Positions 1-5,944 of a stretch of DNA of 6,063 bases are shown here, in pieces. Positions within the stretch are counted from its first letter, which is position 1. Each line of letters starts with the position of its first letter. Origin of the DNA: Bacillota bacterium (GTDB lineage Bacteria > Bacillota > Bacilli > Alicyclobacillales > SLC66); contig JAKADD010000156.1 in NCBI GenBank assembly GCA_021820825.1, positions 1-6,063 on the forward strand. Reading direction: 5' to 3'. A program made the position numbers and the translations under genes. Below the pieces are notes generated by a model that saw nothing but the letters and a program-made list of their open reading frames with translations, searched no databases and had not been told where the DNA came from.

Positions 1-561
1 GGACGACACAGATTCCAGGCATCCCCGGTGGCCGCAGTTACACGGCGCTCCGCCCGGAAACATGACAATATGCCCAATCTCGCCCGCCATGTGGCTGGCG
101 CCGCGCAAGACTTTCCCGTCAAGTATCACACCGCCGCCGACGCCCGTGCCAAGCGTGATGCAAAAGGCGCTGTCACTCCCTTTTCCCGCACCCGCAAACG
201 CCTCGCCGAGCGCCGCCGCATTGGCGTCATTCTCCATGTAGACAGGAAGCCCCAGAGACTGTGCAAGCGGTTCGCGAACACGCACGTCTTTCCATCCGAT
301 ATTGATCACCTCAACCGCAACGCCCGTTTCCGTATCGATAAATCCGGGGATTCCGATACCCACGCCCGCGCAGTCGGCGACCTCTATCCCGGTTCGTTTG
401 AGCAGTGTGCGCACCAGTTCCTCAATGCGTTGCAAAATGTCATCGGAACCCCGTTCCGCAAGCGTTTCTACCTCGTCTTTGGCGATGATCGTTCCTGCTT
501 CGTCAACGACGGCACCTTTGATGAACGTGCCGCCCAAATCGATGCCAACCGCAGTCCGCAA
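1..561 (-). CDS. ROK-family sugar kinase, probable glucokinase (N-terminal 187 residues; C-terminus outside window)
   Basis: Predicted to phosphorylate glucose (or a related hexose or N-acetylhexosamine) with ATP in the cytoplasm. Visible motifs: phosphate-binding DLGGT at residues 8-12, IGIPG at 69-73, ENDANAAALGE at 110-120 with the likely catalytic base Asp112, LGTGVGGG at 137-144, the sugar and zinc motif GEIGH at 160-164, and the ROK zinc signature CNCGHRGCLE at 174-183. There is no N-terminal helix-turn-helix, so it is a kinase and not a NagC/XylR-type repressor. The start is TTG at 561-559: the preceding codon is an in-frame TAA, and an AGGAGGAG ribosome site sits 5 bases upstream. The frame is open to the window edge, and about 130 residues should be missing from a typical protein of roughly 320. 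The family is certain. The substrate is inferred from similarity to glucokinases (glcK/glk); fructokinase or N-acetylmannosamine kinase are alternatives. It has its own promoter after the aroA terminator. Confidence 0.85.
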   Translation of the reverse strand, partial: MRTAVGIDLGGTFIKGAVVDEAGTIIAKDEVETLAERGSDDILQRIEELVRTLLKRTGIEVADCAGVGIGIPGFIDTETGVAVEVINIGWKDVRVREPLAQSLGLPVYMENDANAAALGEAFAGAGKGSDSAFCITLGTGVGGGVILDGKVLRGASHMAGEIGHIVMFPGGAPCNCGHRGCLESVSS

Positions 562-566
562 TTATG

Positions 567-574
567 CTCCTCCT
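567..574 (-). promoter_or_regulatory. Ribosome binding site of the ROK kinase, fixes the TTG start
   Basis: On the minus strand the sequence AGGAGGAG lies 5 bases before the TTG codon at 561. It is a near-perfect Shine-Dalgarno match. Together with the in-frame TAA directly before TTG it leaves no other sensible start. Confidence 0.8.
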
Positions 575-617
575 GTTCCACACGCCACGCGTGATTGCAC
601 GAATCCACAACATATGC

Positions 618-648
618 ATTGTAACACGCGCAGAAAAAAAAGACGCAA
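618..648 (-). promoter_or_regulatory. Putative extended -10 promoter of the ROK kinase
   Basis: Minus strand: -10 TACAAT at 623-618, preceded by TGT so that it reads as an extended -10 (TGnTACAAT). A partial -35, TTGCGT, lies at 648-643 with a 19-base spacer, longer than ideal, which the extended -10 could offset. Transcription would begin near 611, giving a leader of about 50 bases before the TTG start. The -35 and most of the spacer lie inside the terminator of the upstream unit. The 8-bp palindrome CACGCGTG at 586-593 falls in the leader, with no assigned role. Confidence 0.5.
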
Positions 649-673
649 CGTAAGGCAATCGCCTACGTCACGC
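634..673 (-). terminator. Intrinsic terminator of the aroA transcription unit
   Basis: Minus strand, read from 673 down. A stem made by 673-661 and 656-643 encloses the 4-base loop GATT. The core pairing is ACGTAGGC with GCCTTACGT, with one bulged base, extended outward by G-C pairs and G-U wobbles. After one C come eight consecutive T (641-634). Hairpin plus U-tract is the classic rho-independent form. The wobbles pair only in the minus-strand RNA, and there is no T-tract for the plus strand, so it is directional. It lies about 105 bases after the aroA stop. Confidence 0.75.
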
Positions 674-690
674 AAAAACAATCATCAAAA

Positions 691-741
691 GGGGGTCAAA
701 TGTGCTACGGTCTTATCGTAAGCCCTTGAGATTGCACCCCC
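691..741 (-). repeat. Inverted repeat with internal hairpin in the aroA 3' region
   Basis: Minus strand: GGGGGT at 741-736 pairs with ACCCCC at 696-691, followed by TTTT. Inside it a small hairpin, CTTA-CGA-TAAG (722-712), is flanked by GG/CC after one mismatch. It could be a weak first terminator, or a structured 3' end upstream of the stronger terminator at 634-673. The 39-base interior makes the outer pairing less certain. The 562-777 intergenic stretch otherwise holds no gene that I can support. Confidence 0.35.
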
Positions 742-777
742 ATTACATCAAGGTGAAGATATGATTACCGGTTTCTT

Positions 778-2064
778 TCAATTTCCCACAGCCTGTTCCA
801 GACTCGCAAAAAACCCTGGGTAGGTCTTTGCCGTGCATCCCGGATCTTCAATGATGGTGCCCGGCGCCCGCAAACCGAGGATTGAGAACGCCATCGCGAT
901 TCGATGGTCGTCATATGTACGAACAGACACCCCGGATCGCAGGGATGCGCACGGCTCAATGCGCAGCCCGTCCGCGAACTCGGTCACAGTTACGCCAAAG
1001 CGACGCAGTTCAGTGGCGCAGGCCCGAATTCGATCCGTTTCCTTTAGGCGAATATTGGCCACATTGCGAATGGTCACAGGTTCCTTCGCGAGCGGCGCGA
1101 TGGCGGCGAGTGTAGGCGCCATGTCGGACATCGCGAACAGGTCCACATCGATCCCGCCAAGACCCTCGGAAGGGCCTGTGAGTTCGATGGATCCCGCGTT
1201 GTAACGGACGCGACACCCCATGCGCTCCAATACCTGTGCAAATCCCGCGTCACCCTGAAGAGAATCGCCGGATAACCCGGTGATTTCTACTGTGCCGCCG
1301 CAAACGGCCGCCGCCGCGAGAAAATAGGACGCGCCCGACGCATCCGGTTCGATCTTGTAATCGCGGGCCTGGTACGGTTCAGTATGCACTGTATAGTGTT
1401 GACCATCCACATCCACTTGCGCGCCAAACTGCCGCATCATGGCCACCGTCATGTCCACATAGGGTTTCGACACCAGTTCATCCTGGACGTCCAGATGGAC
1501 TGGCGACCTGGCGTACGGCGCGGCAATCAGCAACCCGGATACGAACTGGCTGCTGTCCCTTCCGCTCACGACCACTTCGCCGCCGCCAAGCCCAGCCGCC
1601 TCCACCACAAGCGGTGGACATCCTGTGCCCATCTCGTCGCGGGCGTCCACACCCATCTGGCTCAAAGCCCTCACCAGGGCGGCCATTGGACGTTCGCGCA
1701 TGCGTCTTACTCCATCCACGCGGTAACGTCCCTTTCCAAGACTGACAAACGCAGTGATAAACCGCGCAGTCGTTCCTGAATTCCCCACAAACAGATCGAG
1801 GCCGCCAGAGTGCACAAGCGGCGCGACGCCCGCCCCAAGCACGGTGACGGCAGCCTGTTCATCTGCGGTCTCTACGGTATACCCCAACCGCCGCAGACAG
1901 TCGATGAAATAGCGACTGTCGTCAGAAAACAACGCGCCGTCAAGATGCGACTCACCGAGTGCCAACGCCGCCATGGGCAAAGCCCGATTCGTGATTGACT
2001 TGGAGCCTGGCACACGCACGACTGCGCGCAGCGGATGGTTGCAAACTGGCACATGATAGATCAT
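778..2064 (-). CDS. aroA: 3-phosphoshikimate 1-carboxyvinyltransferase (EPSP synthase)
   Basis: Sixth step of the shikimate pathway: joins phosphoenolpyruvate and shikimate-3-phosphate to give EPSP, in the cytoplasm. The start chosen is ATG at 2064, giving 428 residues (E. coli 427) and the usual 18 residues before PGSKS; AAAGGA lies 11 bases upstream. An in-frame ATG at 2076 would add four residues, but its purine tract abuts the codon directly. Motifs: PGSKSITNRAL 19-29 (Lys22), GNSGTTARF 94-102, RRMRERP 120-126, SSQF 171-174, SKPYVDMT 199-206, catalytic Asp314 in SDMAPT, LKETDRIR 340-347, DDHR 385-388, Lys413 in CTAKTYP. All expected catalytic residues are present. SSQF argues against the class II (CP4) group. 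The position of E. coli Pro101 is Phe102 here. It follows selB by 42 bases and is probably cotranscribed with it. Confidence 0.95.
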   Translation of the reverse strand: MIYHVPVCNHPLRAVVRVPGSKSITNRALPMAALALGESHLDGALFSDDSRYFIDCLRRLGYTVETADEQAAVTVLGAGVAPLVHSGGLDLFVGNSGTTARFITAFVSLGKGRYRVDGVRRMRERPMAALVRALSQMGVDARDEMGTGCPPLVVEAAGLGGGEVVVSGRDSSQFVSGLLIAAPYARSPVHLDVQDELVSKPYVDMTVAMMRQFGAQVDVDGQHYTVHTEPYQARDYKIEPDASGASYFLAAAAVCGGTVEITGLSGDSLQGDAGFAQVLERMGCRVRYNAGSIELTGPSEGLGGIDVDLFAMSDMAPTLAAIAPLAKEPVTIRNVANIRLKETDRIRACATELRRFGVTVTEFADGLRIEPCASLRSGVSVRTYDDHRIAMAFSILGLRAPGTIIEDPGCTAKTYPGFFASLEQAVGN

Positions 2065-2075
2065 CCGGAGGAACA

Positions 2076-2081
2076 TCCTTT
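2076..2081 (-). promoter_or_regulatory. Likely ribosome binding site of aroA
   Basis: Minus-strand AAAGGA, 11 bases before the ATG at 2064. The spacing is long but usable. The same bases run straight into the ATG at 2076 with no spacer, so they favour the 2064 start. Confidence 0.45.
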
Positions 2082-2106
2082 CTCGTGTTTCTGCGCAAAA
2101 CAGCCG

Positions 2107-4005
2107 TCACAGGCAAACTCGCGTGTCGCCGTTGCGGCGTGTCACTTTTTGGCGATCGAGATACTCCAGAATAGCGACAGCAAATTTGCGGCTCGTTCCG
2201 ATGCGATCCCGGAAATCCGCGACAGCGAACCCGCCCTGTTCCGCGTCAAGCTGCCTGGCCGCTTCGACAGACCCGGAGACAGCAGCGACGCTGACGTACA
2301 TGTCTGGCCCGATCGCGACAAGCGCATCCTCCTGGATCAGCAGATGAAGAATATTGCGCACACTGCGCTCACGGCCCTTGAACCAGCCGTCCATTTCCAG
2401 CAGACCCGGCGGAGCGAATGGGTGCTCCCTGAAAGTCAGTTCCACTTTTGCCCTGATCTCCTGTTCCGGGGCGGACAGCGCAATCTGGCGATCCGCCCTG
2501 CGCAAACGGTCAGTCTGTACGACCAGACCGTCCTGCTCGGCTGCGTCCGCGATCACCGCTTCGACCAACCGCGCGTCCGCTCCAAGTGCTTTTAAAGCAT
2601 TTTGCACCACAGACCTGGGCGCCCACAGATCATATCTATTTTTCTCATAATAGTCGTCAAGCGCTCGCAGGACGCCTCCCCGCCATAACCGAAGAGTCTG
2701 TCCGGACACTGGCGCGGGCGGCTGGCCGAGGTACAGCGCCTCTCCTGAAGCGAGGAGTTCCTGCAGCGCCTGTTCCACAATCTCTTTGGACTCGCCCACC
2801 ACGGCGGCCAGTTCATGGGCGCTGGCGCCCGGTTTCGCCGTCAAGGCGTCGAGCGTCCGCTCCGCAGGCGTTCCGCTCTCCTTACGCCGCAATTGTTCGA
2901 GAACCGCAGGGCTGTGTCGACGATGTTGTCGGCCCGGATGGGGGGCAATCACCTGACCGCCGCCAATCGTATGCATGGGCGAGTAACTGCGCAGGACAAA
3001 ATGATCGCGCGCCTCCACAGCAACCTGCTGTTCCAGACTCAGTTGCACCAGCGCGTCGTCGCCGGGAGCGATCTGCGCGCCGTCAAGCAGGAGGACCCGA
3101 CCGATCACCTCGGCCGTACCTGTGTAAAAACGAATCCGCAGGCGGTGCGTTAGCGCAAAGGGAGCGTCAGGCAACACGCGCACCCGCGCATCGAGCAGCA
3201 TGGTCGAACTGAGCGTTCCGGGAGCGCTCAGCGTCATGCCGCGCCGCACCTCCGTTTTGACGCCCGCAAGCGCTATGGCGGCGCGCTGCCCGGCAACCGC
3301 CGTTTCCACCGACTCCCCGTGCACCTGAACGGAACGCACTCTGACCGCCTCGCCGCCGGGCCACAGTTGCAAACCGTCTCCGACAGACGCGGCGCCGCGC
3401 CAGATCGTTCCTGTCGCCACCGTGCCAAACCCAGGAACTGAAAAAACCCTGTCAACAGGCAATCGCAAAGGACCTGCGCGCGGTTTGCGGCGAACTGAGG
3501 GCAACATGTTTTCAATGACAGATTTGAGCTCTTCGACGCCGGATCCTGTGACCGCTGACACGTTGACCATTGGCGCCTCTGCAAGAAACGTTCCCTTCAA
3601 TTCTGCAGACACTTCCTCACGCACAAGTTCGAGCCACTCGGCATCCACCAGGTCAGTCTTTGTAATCACCACAACACCACTGGATACATCGAGCATCTGC
3701 AGAATCGCCAGATGTTCCTTTGTCTGCGGCATGACACCCTCCCGCGCGTCGATCACCAGCAGGATCAGATCGACTCCGCCCGCTCCCGCAAGCATGTTGC
3801 GGATAAACCGTTCATGACCGGGAACATCGACCACTCCGAGACGCCTTCCATTGGCCAATACGAGCGGGGCAAATCCCAAGTCAATGGAAATGCCCCGCTC
3901 CCGCTCCTCGCGCGTACGATCTGTATCCATACCCGTCAACGCCTTGACCAGAGCAGTTTTGCCATGGTCAATGTGGCCAGCGGTTCCCACGATTACAAAA
4001 TCCAC
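2107..4005 (-). CDS. selB: Selenocysteine-specific translation elongation factor SelB
   Basis: GTPase that carries Sec-tRNA(Sec) to ribosomes stalled at a UGA followed by a SECIS hairpin. 632 residues, full length for the family. The N-terminal GTPase has G1 GHIDHGKT 10-17, the switch I region [10 protein letters not shown] 37-46, G3 DVPGHE 60-65, G4 TKTD 115-118 (SelB-like in place of NKxD) and G5 SAVTG 150-154. EF-Tu-like domains II and III follow at about 175-350, ending in [18 protein letters not shown] (333-350). The rest (about 365-632) matches the winged-helix domains that bind the SECIS RNA, closing with [16 protein letters not shown] and TRRNGD. The start is GTG at 4005; AAAGGA lies 14 bases upstream, and I see no better in-frame start. 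It sits between the TPR gene and aroA. selA, selC and selD are not in the window, which is unusual because selA often adjoins selB. Confidence 0.95.
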   Translation of the reverse strand: MDFVIVGTAGHIDHGKTALVKALTGMDTDRTREERERGISIDLGFAPLVLANGRRLGVVDVPGHERFIRNMLAGAGGVDLILLVIDAREGVMPQTKEHLAILQMLDVSSGVVVITKTDLVDAEWLELVREEVSAELKGTFLAEAPMVNVSAVTGSGVEELKSVIENMLPSVRRKPRAGPLRLPVDRVFSVPGFGTVATGTIWRGAASVGDGLQLWPGGEAVRVRSVQVHGESVETAVAGQRAAIALAGVKTEVRRGMTLSAPGTLSSTMLLDARVRVLPDAPFALTHRLRIRFYTGTAEVIGRVLLLDGAQIAPGDDALVQLSLEQQVAVEARDHFVLRSYSPMHTIGGGQVIAPHPGRQHRRHSPAVLEQLRRKESGTPAERTLDALTAKPGASAHELAAVVGESKEIVEQALQELLASGEALYLGQPPAPVSGQTLRLWRGGVLRALDDYYEKNRYDLWAPRSVVQNALKALGADARLVEAVIADAAEQDGLVVQTDRLRRADRQIALSAPEQEIRAKVELTFREHPFAPPGLLEMDGWFKGRERSVRNILHLLIQEDALVAIGPDMYVSVAAVSGSVEAARQLDAEQGGFAVADFRDRIGTSRKFAVAILEYLDRQKVTRRNGDTRVCL

Positions 4006-4019
4006 GTCGTCAACACCCG

Positions 4020-4025
4020 TCCTTT
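4020..4025 (-). promoter_or_regulatory. Weak, distant ribosome binding site of selB
   Basis: Minus-strand AAAGGA lies 14 bases before the GTG start at 4005, farther than the usual 5-10 bases. No in-frame ATG, GTG or TTG lies between it and the GTG. This predicts modest selB translation, which would suit a factor needed in low amounts. Confidence 0.4.
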
Positions 4026-4034
4026 GCGCGCGGA

Positions 4035-4040
4035 ATTATA
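4035..4040 (-). promoter_or_regulatory. Isolated consensus -10 hexamer before selB
   Basis: Minus strand TATAAT at 4040-4035, a perfect -10, with a start point expected near 4028, just ahead of the selB ribosome site. No recognisable -35 is found 16-18 bases upstream, and there is no TGn extension. The bases just upstream (4041-4050) are the perfect palindrome GCGGCGCCGC. It may be a weak or activator-dependent internal selB promoter, or chance. Confidence 0.3.
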
Positions 4041-4065
4041 GCGGCGCCGCAACCATCCGAGTTCA

Positions 4066-4084
4066 CTGAGCGGATTCGCCTCAG
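4066..4084 (-). repeat. Small hairpin overlapping the stop of the TPR gene
   Basis: Minus strand CTGAGGCG-AATC-CGCTCAG folds into a 7-bp stem with one bulged G. The UGA stop of the TPR gene (4083-4081) lies in the 5' arm. No T-tract follows, so it is not an intrinsic terminator, and readthrough into selB is expected. It may protect the 3' end of a processed message, or have no role. Confidence 0.35.
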
Positions 4085-5769
4085 AGTACCAGCGTGATTG
4101 CCTGCGCCGCTTTCGCGAGCGCTTTAACAGACACGTCATAGCGTTTGGCCACAACAGCCTGTGGTTCCGTGCGTCCTGCGGTGCGCCGCACCACGTATTC
4201 GAGGGCGGCCGACCAGACACTGCGTTTCACGATCTTCGGAAGGTCCGTAAAAGAGTACATGAGATAACGCACCCAGCTATCGTACGCCATGTCTGCCAGA
4301 TCTGGGTCGCGAGAGGCGAGCGCCGTCTGGACGTCGCGCAGGATCGCCTCAAACGTCGGATTCCAGACCAGCATGCGGCTGTCGCGGGTGGGCAGTTCAA
4401 TCTCGGTGAGCTGTCCACTTAGCCAGACTTCCAGCGATCCCGTCACATGCAAAAGTTGCAGCACAAACACGCCGTTCCACATCAGATCTTCGCTTTGCGT
4501 TGGATCGCGGACAAATTCTCTCAAGATATGCAGGGACTCGGCGTCATTCAGGACTGCCAGAGCCTGAAGGGCCTCCCGCTTCGTGGAACGCGGCCCCCGA
4601 AACAGCGCGAAATACACGGAGGAGCGAACGCCGGGATCTTTAGCCCAGGCGCCCAGTTTCGCAAATCCGGACGTTTTCGTCGACCCGCCGCCGTGCGCCC
4701 GCAGATGGAACGGCAACTGGTAGCTGTAGCTGAAAAACATCCGATCGCCCTTGCCCATGGCGCGTTCCAACTCTTCGAGATAATAGTCGGCAATTCCGCT
4801 CTCCGGATCAAGAGCCTGCACCTCAAGCAACCATTGTCTGGCGCGCTTTGGCCGGTTCATGTTGGCGCTTGCTGCGCAAAGCGCAAAATACAGCGTCGGA
4901 TCATGGCGGTCCCCGAACTGGACCAGCTGCAGAAAGATTCGGTAGGCGGCCTTGTGTTCTCCCAGAATGCCGAGCGTCGTGGCCAGTTTGTATCCCTGGT
5001 CAAATTGCAGCGGCATCAGCTTGCGCAATAGTCCAATGAGTTGCTTGTATTCCTCGTGATCGCGCCCCTGATGGCGGGTGAACACAGCCAGGTTGCAGAG
5101 TGCGTGAATGTTGCGCGGTTCCAGTTCCAGCACCTGGCGTGTGATGACCACCGCTTCTTCCATATGTCCCAGATAATACTTCGCAAGCGCGAGATTGTTC
5201 CTGGCCGCAGTCGCCTCCGGCTGCCGTTCAATCTCTTTCTCAAGCAGCAGACTCGCCTCGTGGAATTTGCCTTCTTCGAGCATGCCGCGGGCGACGTCCC
5301 GTTCGCGGCTGGATTCGAGTTGCTTGCGGCGACTTTCGCGCAGAATCTCGCCGCCTCCGTATTCATGAATCAGGACATCGAGCATCTCATCCGCATCCGG
5401 CGCAAACTCACCCGCGGGATCGACTTCCAGGTACTTGACCACATGCGCTTCCGCTAACTCATATTCCCCAAGGTTGGCATAATTATTGGCCATATAAAAG
5501 TAGCACTCCGCCATATCCGGCGCAATGTCTGTAAGTACGCCCTGCAACACTTCATTCGACTTCTCGAAATCGCCCAGTTCCGACAACACGCCGGCAAGAT
5601 TGCAGTGATTCACCGCATTGGAAGGTTCACATTCCACCGCGCGCTCAAATGAGTGCAACGCGCGAGACAAATCATGGCGGTTCAAAAACCGGACTCCCCG
5701 CTCAAAAAAGAAGGCGGCGTCTGGCTGAAACGGCAATACCTTTGTCGAGCCTTTCTCCCGTCTGTCCAT
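4081..5769 (-). CDS. Tetratricopeptide-repeat protein of unknown function with HTH-like C-terminus
   Basis: 562 residues, no signal peptide or membrane segment, so probably cytoplasmic. The N-terminal half is a helical repeat array. TPR-like units are visible at about 20-53 (ending AVECEPSN), 54-87, 88-120 (ending YLEVDPAG), 189-222 (ending VLELEPRN), 223-255, 256-289 and 292-324. A charged segment at 140-165 interrupts the array. The middle (about 345-525) has no motif I recognise but looks helical. Residues 533-557 (EPQAVVAKRYDVSVKALAKA) resemble a helix-turn-helix, with Asp in place of the usual turn Gly. The start is ATG at 5769, 6 bases after GAGGAGG; the frame is open 66 codons further, but the promoter lies there. 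It resembles YvcD-like TPR proteins of Bacilli as I remember them, unverified. TPR arrays usually bind protein partners; the partner here is unknown. First gene of the probable TPR-selB-aroA unit, divergent from argS. Confidence 0.8.
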   Translation of the reverse strand: MDRREKGSTKVLPFQPDAAFFFERGVRFLNRHDLSRALHSFERAVECEPSNAVNHCNLAGVLSELGDFEKSNEVLQGVLTDIAPDMAECYFYMANNYANLGEYELAEAHVVKYLEVDPAGEFAPDADEMLDVLIHEYGGGEILRESRRKQLESSRERDVARGMLEEGKFHEASLLLEKEIERQPEATAARNNLALAKYYLGHMEEAVVITRQVLELEPRNIHALCNLAVFTRHQGRDHEEYKQLIGLLRKLMPLQFDQGYKLATTLGILGEHKAAYRIFLQLVQFGDRHDPTLYFALCAASANMNRPKRARQWLLEVQALDPESGIADYYLEELERAMGKGDRMFFSYSYQLPFHLRAHGGGSTKTSGFAKLGAWAKDPGVRSSVYFALFRGPRSTKREALQALAVLNDAESLHILREFVRDPTQSEDLMWNGVFVLQLLHVTGSLEVWLSGQLTEIELPTRDSRMLVWNPTFEAILRDVQTALASRDPDLADMAYDSWVRYLMYSFTDLPKIVKRSVWSAALEYVVRRTAGRTEPQAVVAKRYDVSVKALAKAAQAITLVL

Positions 5770-5775
5770 GAAGTG

Positions 5776-5782
5776 CCTCCTC
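5776..5782 (-). promoter_or_regulatory. Strong ribosome binding site of the TPR gene, decides its start
   Basis: Minus-strand GAGGAGG sits 6 bases before ATG at 5769. This is ideal spacing and sequence, and it rules out the longer open frame that begins at 5967. Confidence 0.85.
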
Positions 5783-5798
5783 ACTGGTTTCCTGGGAG

Positions 5799-5812
5799 CC
5801 TGCGCAAGCAGG
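5799..5812 (-). repeat. Hairpin at the 5' end of the TPR-selB-aroA transcript
   Basis: Perfect 5-bp inverted repeat CCTGC/GCAGG around a 4-base loop (TTGC on the minus strand). The predicted transcription start is near 5815, so the stem would form within a few bases of the mRNA 5' end. Stems at that position can slow 5' decay; that role here is inference. Confidence 0.4.
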
Positions 5813-5821
5813 TATAAGCGC

Positions 5822-5850
5822 AGTATAGCATAGCCGATTGGCAGTGTCAT
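5822..5850 (-). promoter_or_regulatory. Strong sigma-A-type promoter of the TPR-selB-aroA unit
   Basis: Minus strand: -35 ATGACA at 5850-5845 (five of six consensus), a 17-base spacer, and -10 TATACT at 5827-5822 preceded by TGC (extended -10). The start point is expected near 5815, leaving a leader of about 45 bases to the ATG at 5769. The elements lie within the open frame upstream of 5769, which supports the shorter TPR protein. Confidence 0.75.
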
Positions 5851-5877
5851 GCCTTGGGAGCAGGACGCATCCCGGCG

Positions 5878-5902
5878 CAAATTGCCGATTCTGCGCAATT
5901 TG
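5878..5902. repeat. Perfect 8-bp inverted repeat over the argS promoter, operator-like
   Basis: CAAATTGC at 5878-5885 and GCAATTTG at 5895-5902 are exact inverted copies separated by 9 bases, so the half-site centres are 17 bp apart, between one and a half and two helical turns. The repeat covers most of the -35 and most of the spacer of the plus-strand promoter, ending just before its -10. This position suits a repressor site. It ends before the predicted start point, so it would not be transcribed as an RNA hairpin from this promoter. Confidence 0.45.
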
Positions 5903-5910
5903 TCTATAAT
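5882..5910 (+). promoter_or_regulatory. Sigma-A-type promoter of argS
   Basis: -35 TTGCCG at 5882-5887, 17-base spacer, perfect -10 TATAAT at 5905-5910. The start point is expected near 5917, giving a leader of about 28 bases. The ribosome site GAAGGGA (5928-5934) is 10 bases before the GTG start. Confidence 0.75.
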
Positions 5911-5944
5911 AATGAATACTTTACCGCGAAGGGACTGACAGGCA

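Noticed and set aside
586..593. CACGCGTG palindrome in the ROK kinase leader as an operator
   Set aside because: An 8-bp palindrome is common by chance in GC-rich DNA, and no second copy or known operator pattern is visible. It is noted under the promoter only.
28..721. Two plus-strand open frames opposite the ROK kinase (28-594 and 302-721)
   Set aside because: They are antisense to a well-supported gene with diagnostic motifs, have no ribosome site or recognisable domain, and have the Arg/Ser/Thr-rich composition expected of shadow frames.
562..777. Possible tRNA(Sec) or small RNA gene in the ROK-aroA gap
   Set aside because: There is no acceptor/T-arm pattern (no GGTTCRA-like T loop, no CCA end). 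The structures present are explained by terminators and a promoter.
2035..3212. Plus-strand open frames of 186 and 208 codons opposite selB
   Set aside because: They are antisense to conserved selB sequence. Their length follows from GC-rich codon bias, and neither has a recognisable motif.
4054..4084. UGA stop of the TPR gene sitting inside a hairpin, next to selB, as a possible selenocysteine codon with SECIS
   Set aside because: Readthrough would add only G-E-S-A-Q before a second in-frame UGA. The 7-bp stem surrounds the UGA instead of following it, and there is no Cys-aligned or redox motif at the end of the protein.
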